This document shows, piece by piece, positions 37,101 through 50,481 of a stretch of DNA of 64,000 nt; the first letter of the stretch is position 1, and each line of letters opens with the position of its first letter. The stretch covers positions 36,027-100,026 of the forward strand of contig JAHBMJ010001867.1 of NCBI GenBank assembly GCA_018398765.1, read 5' to 3'. The DNA comes from Chromera velia. Lineage: Eukaryota > Sar > Chromeraceae. A program made the translations under genes and the position numbers. The notes below the pieces were generated by a model. That model was not told the DNA's origin. It worked only from the letters and a program-made list of their open reading frames with translations, and did no database searches.

Positions 37101-39705
37101 CAAATGAAGCAAGCAAAGGAAGAGGAAGAAACCAAAGGGTTGAGTGACTAGGAAGTAATGAGATTGGCCTCTAATCGATCGACCGTTTGTTTTGAGATGC
37201 CTCCGTTTGAAGCCTGTTTGAGCTCCGCCGGGTCGATCGGCGGGCCGCAGCATCGTCAGTGAGACTGTGAGAGTTGATTGATTGCAGTCTTTCGCATGCA
37301 ATTGATAGTAATTGATTGATTATCACGTAAACAGTTTGCGGCACAGGTCTTTTTGGCCTGTGCGGGCCGGCCAGGAAGGTCTGACGCGTGTATGCGCTTT
37401 TCCTGGACGCCGCACGTCGAGCGCTCGGCATTGGGGCAGGAGGCCAATCCTCCAGACATTAATCCTATCCTATCCTATCCTATTAACTGGCACGCAGGTC
37501 TAGTGCTCCGGCCCCGAACACAATGTAATCCTGTAATTATGTTTAAATACCAATATAACCTATAGAATATGACTTATAGACTTTATTTCAAAATTTAAGG
37601 GGTGTTATATTACTTTAAATATTACTTAAATGTTGGTAGCAGATATATCACTATAAATATAGTATTACCTTAATTTACTACTCTAGTTGCTACTACATGC
37701 AACACCTACTACTAGTCACCTAGTCGATCAAACCGGCAGCCAAGCTAAGGGCACTAAGAATTCTTCAGAGCAATGATTCAGAATAGCATTCATACGGGTG
37801 AATCTATGCATGTGCTTCGTGACAGTTTCGTCGCTTGCTCAAATTCTTTCAGACATGCATCTAGACATGCATGTACTTCAAGCAGCACTTGGTTCCTCTC
37901 AGATTTTCTTTTCTTCCCCTCTCACTGTCAATAATTTTAAAATTTTGCAACAAAGCAAGCAATGCATCATCGTCGCACGCAGACGTATATGGTCAATGTC
38001 AGAATGGCATAAATCTTTTCCTGGATTGACACCGCAACCCGCACGCTGCCTACGCGCGCACGAATGCAAGGAATCAAGACATGAAATGGATGGAATGAGG
38101 CGCCCCCACTCCCCCTCTGTTACGTGAGTGCATTTGCTGTTCTTGTGCAATGCATTCATTCATTCATTCATTCATTCATCTATTTGCTGAGATCGCTCAT
38201 TCATTAAGTGGTCTCGATCTTTCCTGCGGTCTCTTTTGTATTGTGCTCTGTTTGCATGGGAGTAAACTGTGTAGGTGACGAGGAGAGAGAGAGAATGACT
38301 CATCCATCTTAAACGCTTCACTGTGGTGGGAGAAAGTTAGGAAGACTGGGAGAGGAAGGGAGAGAGAGATAGAAGAGGTGTGAGAGAGGAAGAGCGAAGC
38401 AGAAAAAGAAGGCATGCCAGAAAAAGAAATGAAAGAAAGAAGGCACCAACCATGCAAGAGGGGAGAAGAAAGAACAGGGGGACCCCGGAAAGACTCTCTC
38501 TCTCTGTGTTTGTTGTGTGCATGAGTAGTCTCTTTCTTCCCCCCTGCGAGGCCCCGAAAAGACTGTATGAGCGCGTACTCCTCTATCATGATGAGTCGTG
38601 GTGAATTTGGGTTGCTCTGGAAAAATTGTCTCCCGTACAGACCTGTAAGCACTCTCCTTCCTTCCTTTCTTTCGTTCTTTCTTCTTCCTTCCTCCTTCTT
38701 CCTGGACACTCCGCGGACGGAAGGAAAGTCTTCCCCAATCAAGAGAGACGAAGGGACGGACGGAAGCGAGGGAGGAAACAAACGGCAGCAAGAAGAGTGA
38801 GTGAGTCCACCATTTGGAGAAAGGACGACAAGGACAACAGTCCACGGACAAGCTTTGCTGTGTGGAAAGTTGCTTGATTGCCCCCTCGTCTCGGCTCGCC
38901 CTTTTCTTCTCTTTGTGAATTAAACCAGGCACGCTGGTTGCTTCTGCATGTCGCTGACTGGCTGGCTAAATGATGTTTTTTCTTTGCACCCATGCTTGAG
39001 GTCTCTCTCGAAGGGTGGCGCCTTTCTTCTGCGTCGGGTCTTTTTGTGAGTGTGTACGTCTCTCTCCCTCTCGTCTTTTCTTTGTCTGTCTGTCGCATGC
39101 GACTTCTCGCTCTGATACCTGAGACATCCGAAAAGACTCAACTCACAAGCTCAGCGCGGAACGAACGCGGCATGCGGACACACGGTGGAAGGAAGGGGGG
39201 GGCAATCGACAGAATGTTCTTGCATGGCTGCGTGCGTGTTTGGTTCGGTCTGGGGATCATGAGGAGGAAAGAAAAAGAGCAAGAAAGGAGGGAAGAAATA
39301 AACGCAGGAAAGAAAGCAGGACGGAAGGCAAATGGGAGAGAATGTGGATGCACACCTGGACACCGAGGAGAGGCACTTATATGCGTTACATACAGACAGG
39401 CGGGTAGGTAGGTGGGTGTTTCTTCTCATGTGTTTGTGGAGCAGCCAAAAGCTCATGCAACGTACGCACAACCAAGGGAGACCCGGCCAACTGGTTCTGA
39501 GCCTGCCTGCCTGCCTGCCTGCAGCGTCTTTCGCTTCGTTCAAACACTCCGTTTACCGATTGACTTACACCCTTGCACACCACTTCCCTTGTCGTTCTTC
39601 CTCCCCCCGTTCAGGAAAGAGGACGGAAGGGTGGACAGAATTCGATTACGTTGACCTACTAACTTTTGTGGCAGAAGAAAGAAAAGGGGGAGAGAAAGAG
39701 AGATG

Positions 39706-39737
<32 letters not shown>

Positions 39738-40370
39738 ACAAGAACGCAGCTCGAAAAATCATCCAGTCTATACCTGCCTGTCTGCATCCCTGAGTATGGG
39801 CGGGTCCGACAATCCTCTTCTCTATATATAGATTATTCTCTATCTGTCACTCTATTTGTCACTCTGTCTGTCTGTCTGTCTCTGTCAGTCTCCACACGAG
39901 GCCGACTGCGACAGACAGATGATGGTTCGCTTTTCGTTTTCTGCACACGACCAGAATGTCATTCATTGATTCAATTGGCTTCGATTGAAGCATTTTCTTT
40001 CCTTCCAGAGACAACTTGTCCGTCAGACCTCCCTCCATTCGATGCTCACTCTCTCTGGACATGCATGCAGCCTCTCTCTGGTCCTTCCTTTCTTCCCTCC
40101 TTCCTTTCTGAAAAACGAGAACTGCATGTTCCTTCACCACTCGTCTCGATCGCCCGTTCTCATGCAGTTGTTCTCTGCTTCTGATCGCAACCTTGCCAAC
40201 GTTATTTTTGTATTGTCTTGTTCACGCGCTCAGGGAGACAACAAGCAAGTATCCAAACAATCCCAACCCAACTCCCCCATCCCCTCTTCCCCCCTGTCCC
40301 TCCCTGGATGCACAGGCAGGCAGGCAGGCATTCTCTCCATGCACCCGGCCGCCACCCTTCGACCTCTCTC
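37101..40370. other. Stretch without a supported gene
   Basis: 37140-37500 is probably the LINE 3' flank. It has two short stem-loops (CCGCC...GGCGG at 37227-37244; CACAGG...CCTGTG at 37342-37362), a GCATTGGGGCAGGAGGCC motif and a CCTAT tail-like repeat at 37467-37483. From 38100 there are ATTC units (38154-38180) and AG-rich or TC-rich tracts. A minus-strand segment at about 38645-38535, behind a TTACAG acceptor, reads LYGRQFFQSNPNSPRLIMIE and might be an exon of an unknown gene. Others near 39980-40060 are equally weak. (GA)n occurs at 39711-39737 and (CTGC)n at 39500-39520. Confidence 0.45.
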
Positions 40371-41423
40371 TCACTCCGTTGCAAATTTGAGCAGAGTGTC
40401 AACGAACGCCCCGTCCTTCAGCTTCTCGTGGAACAAGGCGTGCAGAGGGTCGCCTGCCTTCAGAATACCCCCTGCACCCATGCGCACGATCGCAGCCAGC
40501 GCTACCGTCACCTCAGTCACAAGACGCTGTTGGCTCGAGATCTCGGACCCGAACGTCGCCTGCATGCATATCATTTGTTTTTGTTGTTTTGACACGTGCA
40601 CATACATGCCCATTGTTTTCGTGTGCATTGGCCCATCCAGCATTTTTGATACGTGACAAGTGGTCGCGTGTCTACACCTGTGTATGAATTCGGCCTATCT
40701 AGCCTCTCGATCTGGCTGGTCCCTTTAGAAGCCAATCTCAAATCCAGACGTCCCCTCAACATGCGAGTTCCCTCAAACAAACTAACACACAGTGCGTGCA
40801 ACTAGGCGAAGAGACATGAAAGAAAGGAACAGAAAGACATGCCAAGCCACACACACTCCTCAAGTACATCCTACAGTCCGGCCAGTTGAGTAACAAACAC
40901 ACACAAACGAACAAGGAAGCAAACAGACAGACAGACTATATGTTTCTTCTTGTTCTCCCTCCCTCCCTCCCTCCCTCCCTCCCTCCCTCCTGACAGACAG
41001 ACAGACGGACAGACAGACAGTGAGACAAACTTACTGACTGACATCCATGAACTTCTTGACAGTGGCCAGGCTAGGCTTTGCCACTGCTTCCTGAGCGAGA
41101 GGCGTGAGGGAGGCCGCCTTGGGGTCGTTGATCGGCGTGGGCTCGTTCGTCTCGTCCTTCCCTGTCATGAAGCTGCCCTCTCATGCAAACACAAGAAAGA
41201 AGTACGGTGCAGAAAGAACAAAGACAGCAGCTGTACGGCTAAAGGTGCAGCGGGTGTATGTTGCTTCTACTGGTGCGTTTACACACACAGACACAGACAG
41301 ACAGACAGACAGACAGCTAGACTATATCGTTTTTACTTTACTTTTTCGCTTCCTTTCTTTCGGACAGACAGACAGACAGACAGACAGACAGAGAGGGAGC
41401 GAGAGCGAGCGAGCGAGCGAGCG

Positions 41424-41466
<43 letters not shown>

Positions 41467-43107
41467 AAGAGAGAAAGAAGCGGGGGACGACGGACAGACA
41501 CAGAGAGACAGACAGACCTGATCCATGCTGAAATGGCCATTGCAGAGAAGTGCACGTGTTGGTCCTGTTGTGCAAGTTCCTTGAGTGGAATCCTCAGTGT
41601 GTTGTAGAACTTCGTGCTCCCGTCTTCCGCAATTCTCTCCAACGTGTCTTTGCAGTACTCGTTGGAGAATCTCTCGACGATCTTCTCCTTGTATCTCTCC
41701 AAGTCGATCTTCACTTTCGGAATCGTCGAAGTGACCTCGTCCATGTACGCACGGAGGAACCCAGATACCTGCAGGCAATGATGATGATCAGCAGGCATGG
41801 TGAGAGGGAGGGAGGAGAGACGGGTCGAGGCAGGCACAAGAAGAGTCCTTGAAAGGCCATGCATGAGACAGGGCCACGTTGAATGCCAATACGTATGGCA
41901 TGTCCGTGAGCACACGCGCATTCAACATGTGCGGATTTCGACAATTCTGCAAAGCGATACAGAGAGGAATGGAGGCAGAGAGAGTGCGGACAGATGCAAA
42001 AAAAAGGGAGACGTGGATCGCGACTTGTCAGGAAGGCACAGAGACAGAAATGGACGAAGAGAGAATTACCCACATACTTCTCTGGAAGGCTTCTCCCAGT
42101 TGCTCTCTTCCTTCTCCCCCTTCCTTCGTAATCATTCAGGGCAGGCAACGAATGCAACTTCATCACACACAGATTCTCCATGCATGCCCACTCACAACGT
42201 GTATGTGTGCGCACATGCAGTCTCTGTGCATACATCTGCCTGCATGTCTGTCTGTTTACCTGCACGTTTTTCATGGCCTCGTCCACGTATCTGTACCCCG
42301 TCAGGTAACTGATGTAGCACATGCACGAGTGCCCAGCGTTGAGGAGACGGAGCTTCATCGCCTCGTAGTTCGTCACTTCCTTCACCATCAGCACACCCGC
42401 AGCCTCCCAGTTCGGCCTCCCGTATCTGCACACACACACAGAGGCACACACACACGCACGCACACACACACACCAAGAAACAGAAGGAGTGCATATGAAT
42501 CAAACCATGCTTACGTTGATTCTCCCGATACAGGGCAGGTGGGTACTCGTGGACACGAAAGAAAAAAGAAGAGCGAAGAGGAAAAATAAAGTTCTCGAGA
42601 CAGACGCAGATGGGAGAGACGCATGCACAAAGAAAGGGATCAAATGGAAACGATGAACAAAAAAGAGAGGAGAAAAACCTCAGGAAGGCAGATTTTATTG
42701 AAGACGGATCACGAAAGACCCCCTTGCTACACAGCGGAGGCACTCAGTCTCCCGTTTCCAAACACAGAAAAAATCAGAAGTTAAGGCAACGTGTGCCAGC
42801 CTGCCTCCCTCTCTGAAGAGATCCTGAACACCCAGAAGTTGGCTTTTCCTGTTGAAACCACCACATTCGGGCAAACTGAACTCTCCGGATAATAATACCC
42901 ACCGACCCACCTGAAGACATCTTCCACCACCCACTGGTTGAATTCTTCCGCCACCACGGGCTCCGTGTCCTGCAGGCAGCCAGGCAGGCAGGGAGGGGGG
43001 CAGGGAGGTTGGGGAAACCATGTGACTGACTGACAAGAATGAAAGAAGCGGGGGCAGAAGGACAGAAGATATGTACGCTCGCGCGCGGGCGCAAAGCGAG
43101 AGAAAGA

Positions 43108-43148
<41 letters not shown>

Positions 43149-45974
43149 TTGCAGCCCGAGGCCTCCCTCTGTGAAGATGGAGTGGGAGTGGAAGGCAGGA
43201 GGGAGGGAGGGAGGGAGGGAGGGAGGGCTATTCTTGCCTGCAGGAAGTATGCTTTCATGGCTTTCCACCTCTTTCTTTTCTTTTCTTTTCTTTTCTCTTC
43301 TTCTGTTTGACTTGACTGACGATAATTCCGAAGTCCGACTTGATCATCTCCATGTGCTCCTCGGTTGTCTTTGGGGTGATCCTGCCAGACAAGGAAGGAA
43401 GGAGACAGGGACAGAGAGACGGAAGGTAACAGAAAGACAGACAGATAGATAAATGGATTGCAATATTAATACAAGCCAGAGGATTTATCCACGGAGGCAA
43501 CGGCAGGGAGAGTGTGTCTTCTTCTTGCGACAAACGATCTTGTATGGCGCTTTGCTTCTCCCTTCCTCTCCTTTCTTGCTCCTGCGGTCCTTCGAATGCC
43601 CCTTTTGTTTTGTATCTTCTGTTCTGTGTCTGTGTCACCCCTTGGCTTCTCTTTTCTTCTCTTAATTCTGGTCGACGATCGTGTTCACATACCTACCTGT
43701 CAACCATGGAGCAAGCGAAGCAACCCTTCTCTCGGACCCATGAGGCCAGTTTGGCGTCTCCAAGAACGTCACAGAATTGGAGGACCTGCATGCGTAAATA
43801 GGGGGTGAATACCACAAGATGTGTACACGTGTGTTTCTTGATATGGATAGGTGTAAAGTTTCATAATTGGATTGCGGAAGGAGTCAAAAAGGACCAAAGA
43901 CATGCACAGACAGACAAAACGGAGGCACGAACGACACGCATGCCAAATAAATAGGCCAGGGATCGCACAGAACTCGTCTCTAGTGCACTTCATCTACTGC
44001 GCTGATTTCATTTCTTTCTTTTCGCTCAGACATGTTCGGTCCTTCGTTCCGTGCGTTCCTTCTTTTCTTGCCGATTCGACTCACTCCCCTCACATCTTTT
44101 CCCACTTCAACCCGCGCACTGCATGAGTCAAAAAAAGACAGAGGGAAACAGATCCCGGAAGTCCGTGTGTCCTCCTCACGTTCTCTTTTCATTCTTTTGT
44201 CAATTGAAGCAGCAAGCAATCAAAAAGAGAGACCGACCGACCGACGGACCATGTCTCTGACGACATGACCATTCTCAGGCATGTTGTCACATGACATGAT
44301 GCTGAATGGCTCCAACCCCCTCTGCATTCTCAACCGTAACCCCGCGGTGATGTACCCCAACGCCGTCTGGGGGGCAGAGAGGTCCTTGAGGTCGTGCTGG
44401 ATTTTCGCGTTCTCCACATCCAGCTTCCCCTCCACATTCTGGTTGTAGCCTTTCTCTGTCACACTGCATGCAAGGTATGCATGCGTAAAGACAGTCTGTC
44501 TTGCTCTTTTGTTCTTCTCACCACGGACAGACAGACAGACCAAAACAGACAATTACTTTGAGAAAGCAGTGAAGAGAGAGGCACAAGGCTTTTTGGCAGA
44601 TGGAAGCTGTGCGGGAAGATGCGTTTGTTGCTTTGCACAATCATGGATCAGCTGGGTTGCGTGCGCATGTTGTCACTGCGCATGCAGACTCTCTGTGCTG
44701 GATCCTCACGCATGCATAAATACATAAATACTCTTCTGAGCCCTCCTGTCATCCTGTGCGCAGACTCAAGCGACCAACGTGAGGGTGAGCATCTTGCACT
44801 TGGGGTCTGCCAGTCTCTCAATGGCCCCAGCCGGATCCTCAGGCACGTTGATCCAGTCCATCAAAGAACCCACAATCTGCACGGACCCACACACACACGG
44901 CGACACACGTGTACACATGTACAGACAGACACACGGCATACGCAGACAGCCATCGGCGAAGAGACCAAACAAAGAAAGACGACCAATGAAACATGAAAGA
45001 AAACACAAACAAAAGGCATCCATTCGCAGCTTCCTTCTCTTCCAAGAAGAGGCGGAGTGAAGGGAAAAAAGACATGGCATCGGGTCAAAGAAGAAAAAAA
45101 ACAGGAACTCACCCTGGCTTCTGAGACCTTCGAGCTCCGGGTCCACACGGTGAACAGACAGTCCTGTTTGCGGAAGTCTTTCGTCTTCTTTGCGTTCCAA
45201 CTTACCTGCAGAGCCAGTCAGTGAGTGAGTGAGTGAGTGAGTGAGTGACGGGGGAAGAGGGAAAATCCGGCAGAGGAATGGAATGAAAGGACACAACACA
45301 TACAGAGACAGGGACGGGCGGATGAGTGCCTTTCGAGAGAAAGGAACCATAGCCAAAGCCAGGGAGAGAGCGCAGAACAGAAGGAACACAGGCGAAGAAA
45401 GAAGAGCGGCCAAAGCCCCAGTCATCCATCCCAGCATGCACTCCCGAATGAAATTCAATGCAGTCCCTTATCTCTGTTGTGCCGTCCCTTTTTCATGAGC
45501 GCCTAGATGAAACAAAAGAAGAAGTATCATGCAGACAGAGATGCACAGACAAAAGAACCGGAAAATCAGGGGGTCAGACAGACAGAAAGATTGACTGACT
45601 GACTGACAGAAGCATAGCCCCAGTCTGCGTCCTTCCCCTCGCAGGTCGCGTTCAGGACGTCATCGAGGAACACAGCCTGATGGGAACGGTAGAAGGCACC
45701 CAGACCTGCCCCACACAGGCAAAGAGACAGATAGTGTACCGTGATGAAATGCAACGCATCATTCAGTAGACGAATGAATGAAGATCAATAGATCGATCCG
45801 GAGGCAAAGGGCGGTAGGAAGGATGCTTGCATAGCACCATGGAGGAAAGGAAAGGTGAGGAAGGCAGGGAGGGAGAAGGGACAGGGAGGACGAAGACATT
45901 GATCCATGAACCCCCTTGATCCCTTCTGCCTCGCTCGACGGTGCTTCTTCCTTCCTTCCTTCCTTCCTTCCTTC

Positions 45975-46024
<50 letters not shown>

Positions 46025-47030
46025 ACTCACACACTGACTGACTGACTGACCGATATGTAGAATCCAGTTTTGGACCTTGGAGGGATCTCGCTTGTACTTG
46101 GGACGTTTGACGTCCTGGGGATAGTTGGGGAGGCTGGCGTTACAGAGGGGCAAGCCTTTCTTGGAGAGGTCCTCCATCGGGGTGTTGGGGTTGTAGTAGA
46201 ACTTCAGCCACTGCTCCTGCTTTTCCACCTCCTCCTTGGAGGCGCTTCTCTTCAACTCGGGAGCTCCGGCAGGCGCCGGCTTTTCCCAAAAGTTCTCACC
46301 CTTCGCTCCTTTCGCGCCCTGCACATTGGCACATTCATTGCATTACTCAAAATAAGCGAAAGCGAGTGAGGAAACAGGGAGCGTGGATGGGGGAGGGGGG
46401 GGGGGCAAGGAAGGAAGGAGGGCGTACGAAAGTGAACGTCAAAGAGGTGACAGTGAGATTCAGCAAAGGACAGGGAAAGAGAGTGGAAGGAGCGGGGCGT
46501 GAACAGGTGGTCTGGAGACGGAGGGAAAGTGGAAAAGAGAAAGGAGAGGGTGGAGTAAGGGAAGGCAAGGGAGAGAGGAAACCAGAGACGGGAACCAGAA
46601 GGGAAAGAGGGACGGACAGACTTCCTCTTGGTGCGTGTGGAGTGATGAATCAGAAGCAGGACAGCAGACACAGATGCGTGGGAAAAGAGGAACAAAGAGG
46701 AAGAAAAAGGCGCGGGCGGTTGAAGGATGGGAGAAAAGAATGAGGAAAAGGAACGAACATGGACGCAAGCAGTAGAGTGGAATCTGGAGGAAGGAAGACC
46801 CAGTCGAGCACTCAACGCGTCGACCTGCAGTCCATGAATCAGAGAACGGAGTTTCAAACTCGAGCACCGACCTGAGCACGCCAGTTCTTGTAGCCTCTTC
46901 GGAACTCCGCAGCCTCCTCCTTCATCTGTCGAAGGGACTCATACCCCTCCAGCTCCTGCGAGCACGTGCCGTCTGCGGCACAAGCGGGGCCGATCAAGTT
47001 CAGGCCCTCAAGAGTGTTGGCGTCAGTCAT
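40371..47030 (-). CDS. Mannitol 2-dehydrogenase family (long-chain polyol dehydrogenase)
   Basis: NAD(P)-dependent interconversion of a polyol (mannitol in the best-known members) and a ketose. Thirteen exons: 47030-46872, 46318-46051, 45705-45608, 45205-45113, 44876-44779, 44463-44250, 43785-43697, 43381-43321, 42969-42911, 42425-42260, 41768 to about 41510, 41161-41043 and 40559-40371 (stop TGA). Phases agree; for exon 11 only a donor inside (GTCT)n fits. About 623 residues, against roughly 480-500 usual; the extra is an N-terminal extension of about 120-140 residues. Landmarks: HI-GLGAFYRSHQAVFLDD (nucleotide-binding start), QDCLFTVW, TVTEKGY, SCDNMPENG, MVDRITPKT, QWVVED.F, and the catalytic signature KLRLLNAGH (Lys, Asn and His at about 404, 409 and 412), followed by DPKAASL. 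No internal stops. The extension has no obvious targeting signal. Fructuronate or other polyol substrates cannot be excluded. Confidence 0.93.
41290..41505. repeat. (ACAG)n and (GA)n microsatellites in a dehydrogenase intron
   Basis: CAGA units at 41290-41316 and 41363-41390, GAGC units at 41399-41428 and a GA run to about 41470. On the coding (minus) strand the intron therefore begins with (GTCT)n, which overlaps the exon 11 donor. Confidence 0.9.
43104..43228. repeat. (GA)n and (GGGA)n tracts in a dehydrogenase intron
   Basis: GA run at about 43108-43144, GGGA units at 43199-43227. Both lie between exons 8 and 9 of the minus-strand dehydrogenase. Confidence 0.9.
45949..46064. repeat. (CTTC)n/(CTTT)n array and GTCA units in a dehydrogenase intron
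   Basis: CTTC then TTTC tetranucleotides at 45949-46023, followed by ACTGACTGACTGAC at 46033-46050. On the coding strand the latter is the GTCAGTCAGTCAG that starts the intron after exon 2. Confidence 0.9.
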
Positions 47031-47911
47031 GGTGTGTATGAATATACGTCTATGTGATCGTACTTCCTTTCACCAGCGGTTCAGCTGGGTTTTCTTCCTC
47101 CTGGACCAGCTCTAGTTGTGGAAAGCTGGAAGAAGAGACAGTGGACCAGTCTGATGACTTCTCTTTCCGACGGGTTTTAGCGGCTTGCTTCGAAGGATTC
47201 AGCTGAGGTACAGTTCTCCAAAAGGTGGTCTCTTCTTGGTGTCTGGCGGTATGTCACGAGATGGATTCTTTGCCTCCAGGGTGGCAGTACGTGGAAGCAC
47301 GTGACAGAAATGTGGTATTCAATAAGAAGTGACCAGAATTGACAAGACGATCGACAACGATGCCCTGCAGGCGAAAAACACGGCCGAGACACCCGCGCGC
47401 AAAAAAAAAAAATTCTCAGCGCACGGCCGAACTTTAAGGTTCCAAAAGCGGGGGTAAAACGGCTTGTCGGGACCGTTCATGCATGCGCTGCCCCGGCACT
47501 GCATGAGTCGACCTAGCTTAGCTTAGGCTAGCTATAGCTGCCCCGCGCGGCGGCCCGCGGCCGGGCGCGCGGCTGCTGGCCGCGGGCCTGCGCACCGTCG
47601 ACAAAACTGGTTTTGAAACAAAACTAGCTGTTTTCTCACTGCAACACAATTGCTGGATGCTGCCACTTTCGCATACTTCCACCATCTTCCACCTATGCAT
47701 GCAGTGTGTTGTCAGTGTTGATCAGACTATTAGTGGCACAAGACTCCAGCAACAGCCCACAGGTGTATTTAGAGTTTAGAAAGCTGGTGTGAGCATTCTG
47801 AACCGAGGTCAGCCGGAGCAACTGTGAAGCAACACTCAGTCTCCAGCCGCGGCTGAACACGACAAGAAATCCACACAGTGACGGTTGCAGACTGGTGGAG
47901 TCAACTCCTCA
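47031..47911. promoter_or_regulatory. Divergent intergenic region between dehydrogenase and membrane-protein genes
   Basis: The two start codons face away from each other 881 bp apart, so both promoters must lie here. A GC-dense block at 47537-47592 is built of GCGCGGC/CCGCGG palindromic pieces. It is similar in style to the CpG-rich block before the WD40 gene. A TAGCTTAGCTTAGGCTAGCTA cluster (47514-47535) adjoins it. No defined box can be assigned; shared regulation is possible but untested. Confidence 0.45.
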
Positions 47912-50387
47912 ATGCGGTGGGGTAAGGGTCCCCTTCTTGTCGGCCTGCTCTTCGGCTTTTTGTCACGCTTTATAGAAGGGCAATTTGAATGTAAGCGCAC
48001 AGTGACGTGGTTGATCGCAGACCCCGAGTACGCAGATGCAGGGACATCTCGTCGTTCGGAGGTCCCTGTGATGAAGGCTGACCTCGAGAACCGCCTTCCT
48101 TCCAACTTTTCTCTCATCGTGAAACATTCTGTCAGCGACATACCAACGGACGTTGAAGAGATCCCTGCCAACTTGGCGTCAATCGTCTTCCCAGAGGCCG
48201 AGAAATCCTTCTGGAAGGCCGAGAAGACCTGGTCCAACGCCCTCAGTTCCTCCCAGAAAACTGCACTCACAACATTTGTGGAGAGAGGAGGTAATCTGAT
48301 TCTATCAGGTGCCCCCTTCAGGAAAAGCTACGCCACTCTGATCAACGAACTCGCGGGCACTGAATGGACAGGCGTCAGGGACATCAGCAGTGCACAGGGA
48401 GTGCCGAAGGTGCGCACGTGGGTGTGGATGTGGGTGTGCCTTTGAATCAAGTATGGACGAATGTGACCTTTTTCGCGGGGTGCAGGGAGTGGAAGGGTTT
48501 TCCTGACGTCCCGAGATACACATAAGCAAAGTCTAAAGATGAGTGTGCTGCTCTAGGCGTTTCTACAAACTGTCTGATTGTTTATCAGACTGACTGCCTG
48601 TCTCTGTGACATTTGTCGACCTGTATCCCCTTCCCTCCAGACAGACGCAACTACCACGTATGGGGATGCCAAGATCTGATGAATGCGAGAAAGGTGCATG
48701 GGCGATCTTTCTGTGCATTTTTTCCATGGCTGTCCTCTCTGTTTTCCTTTTTGACTGACTGACTGACTGACCACCCCCTTCTGCAGACAAGTGTCGCCCC
48801 TGAGGTGTTCCCTCCTCTCGTGCGCACCCACAGTCGGACTGCCTGTATCGGCAACGTTGCGCTGAACGACACACTCTATGGCGGGGGCAGCTGCGGCACG
48901 TCTGGCGTCGCTGTTGCAAAGCACGTGTCCGAGAGCGGGCAGGGCGCGTACGTGTACCTGGCGTGGGACTGGTTCTCCCGTAGAGGCACAAATTGGGCCC
49001 CTGTCCTCAGATTCTACGCAAGGAGGGAGGATGATCCTACGCTGGCTTGCTACAGTCAGTCAGTCAGTGAGTCAGAAGTCAGGTAGAAAGTTGGCAAGAT
49101 GAATGAATATATGGAATGGCTCTTTCTTCTCCACTGTAGTTACAGGTTGAACCCTCGCTGTTTCACTCAGCACCTTGGAGGGTGTACACAGAAGCACCGA
49201 GCGAGGCCAGTGAAGGTGCATGGGAAGATGCGGACAGGGCTGTACTTTCATTTTGTGCTCAAATTTTCTACCGAACCTCGAGTGCCTCTCTCTCTCTCTC
49301 TCTCTGTGCAGTTATTCTGGGAAGGAGGGAGTGAGGAAGTGTTTTTCGGATTTATCGATGAATGTCTCCGTCCAAATTTCGTTTCGAGGCACTGTGCCAA
49401 TGGGACTGCATGCACCTTTTGTTTTTTGTCCAAACCTTCACGCCCATACGGCGTCTTCCATCCCCTCTTGCCCTCCCTCCCTGCGACTGGGCGCATCGGA
49501 ACCAAGACGTCCGACAGAGAGAGGTCTCTCTCTGGTTTCCGTCCTTAGTAGTATCCAGGAGGGATTGAGAGCCTGAATGCCCCTAAGCGTCTTTCTTTCT
49601 TTCCTTCTGAATTTTCGAAATAATTGCAGCACCTGCAACGACTACAACCACTACCACCACCACCACCACAGTTGAAGCCACCACCACAACCACTACCACC
49701 ACCACGACTACTACCACGACGACACCCGCAGCAGAGGCCGAAGAAGAGGAAGAAGAGATCGTGAAACCCCCGGAGGCGCAACCGCCCGAGGGATCCGGAG
49801 AGGTGCCCGAGGCCGAGTTGGAGAAGGAGGAGCAGATTGTGGATGCAAAGAGGCCCTTTTGGGATAAATTCCTCAACACCCCCTGGATGCTTTGGACTGG
49901 AGTTGCCGTCCTGGCCGTCCTTCTTTTCCTGGCCATTTTCCTTCCTGTCTACTTCTGCTGCTGCATTGTCAGTCAGTCAGTCAGTCTGAATGCATTCATG
50001 CGGTCAGAACCGTTCAACGTGCAACCAACACACACCTCAGCGGGCCTTTCTTCTGATTTCGGGCGGCTTCTTCTCTGTCTTCTTTCTATTGCTTTGGCAT
50101 TTTCAATCGACAACTCGGTGTCTCTGCCTGCATGAATTGTATTCACACAAGGATGCGCAGGACACTTGTGCTCACTAATACCCCGCACACCTCCAGTGTG
50201 GCACAACGCAACGCTGGTCTGCTGTGGTGTGCTCTGAATGCGTCTGAATGCTCAGAGAGAGTACAAGGCTTCTCTCTGCATGTCTAGAATGAGCTCCTGC
50301 TTTTCTGCTCCCGAATTGGTTCTCGACCCTCTCCCATGCTCCTCTCCACTCATGCATGTATTCATGCCTCCATCGTGGTCACTGTGT

Positions 50388-50481
<94 letters not shown>

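Noticed and set aside
38197-38932. Minus-strand frames of about 200 codons at 38.2-38.9 kb
   Set aside because: Mostly Ser/Phe/Leu and Lys/Arg low complexity from TC/AG tracts. Only a 35-codon piece looks exon-like, and it cannot be tied to a gene.
41322-41921. 199-codon minus-strand frame as a separate gene
   Set aside because: Its useful part is exon 11 of the mannitol dehydrogenase; the rest is intron repeat read through.
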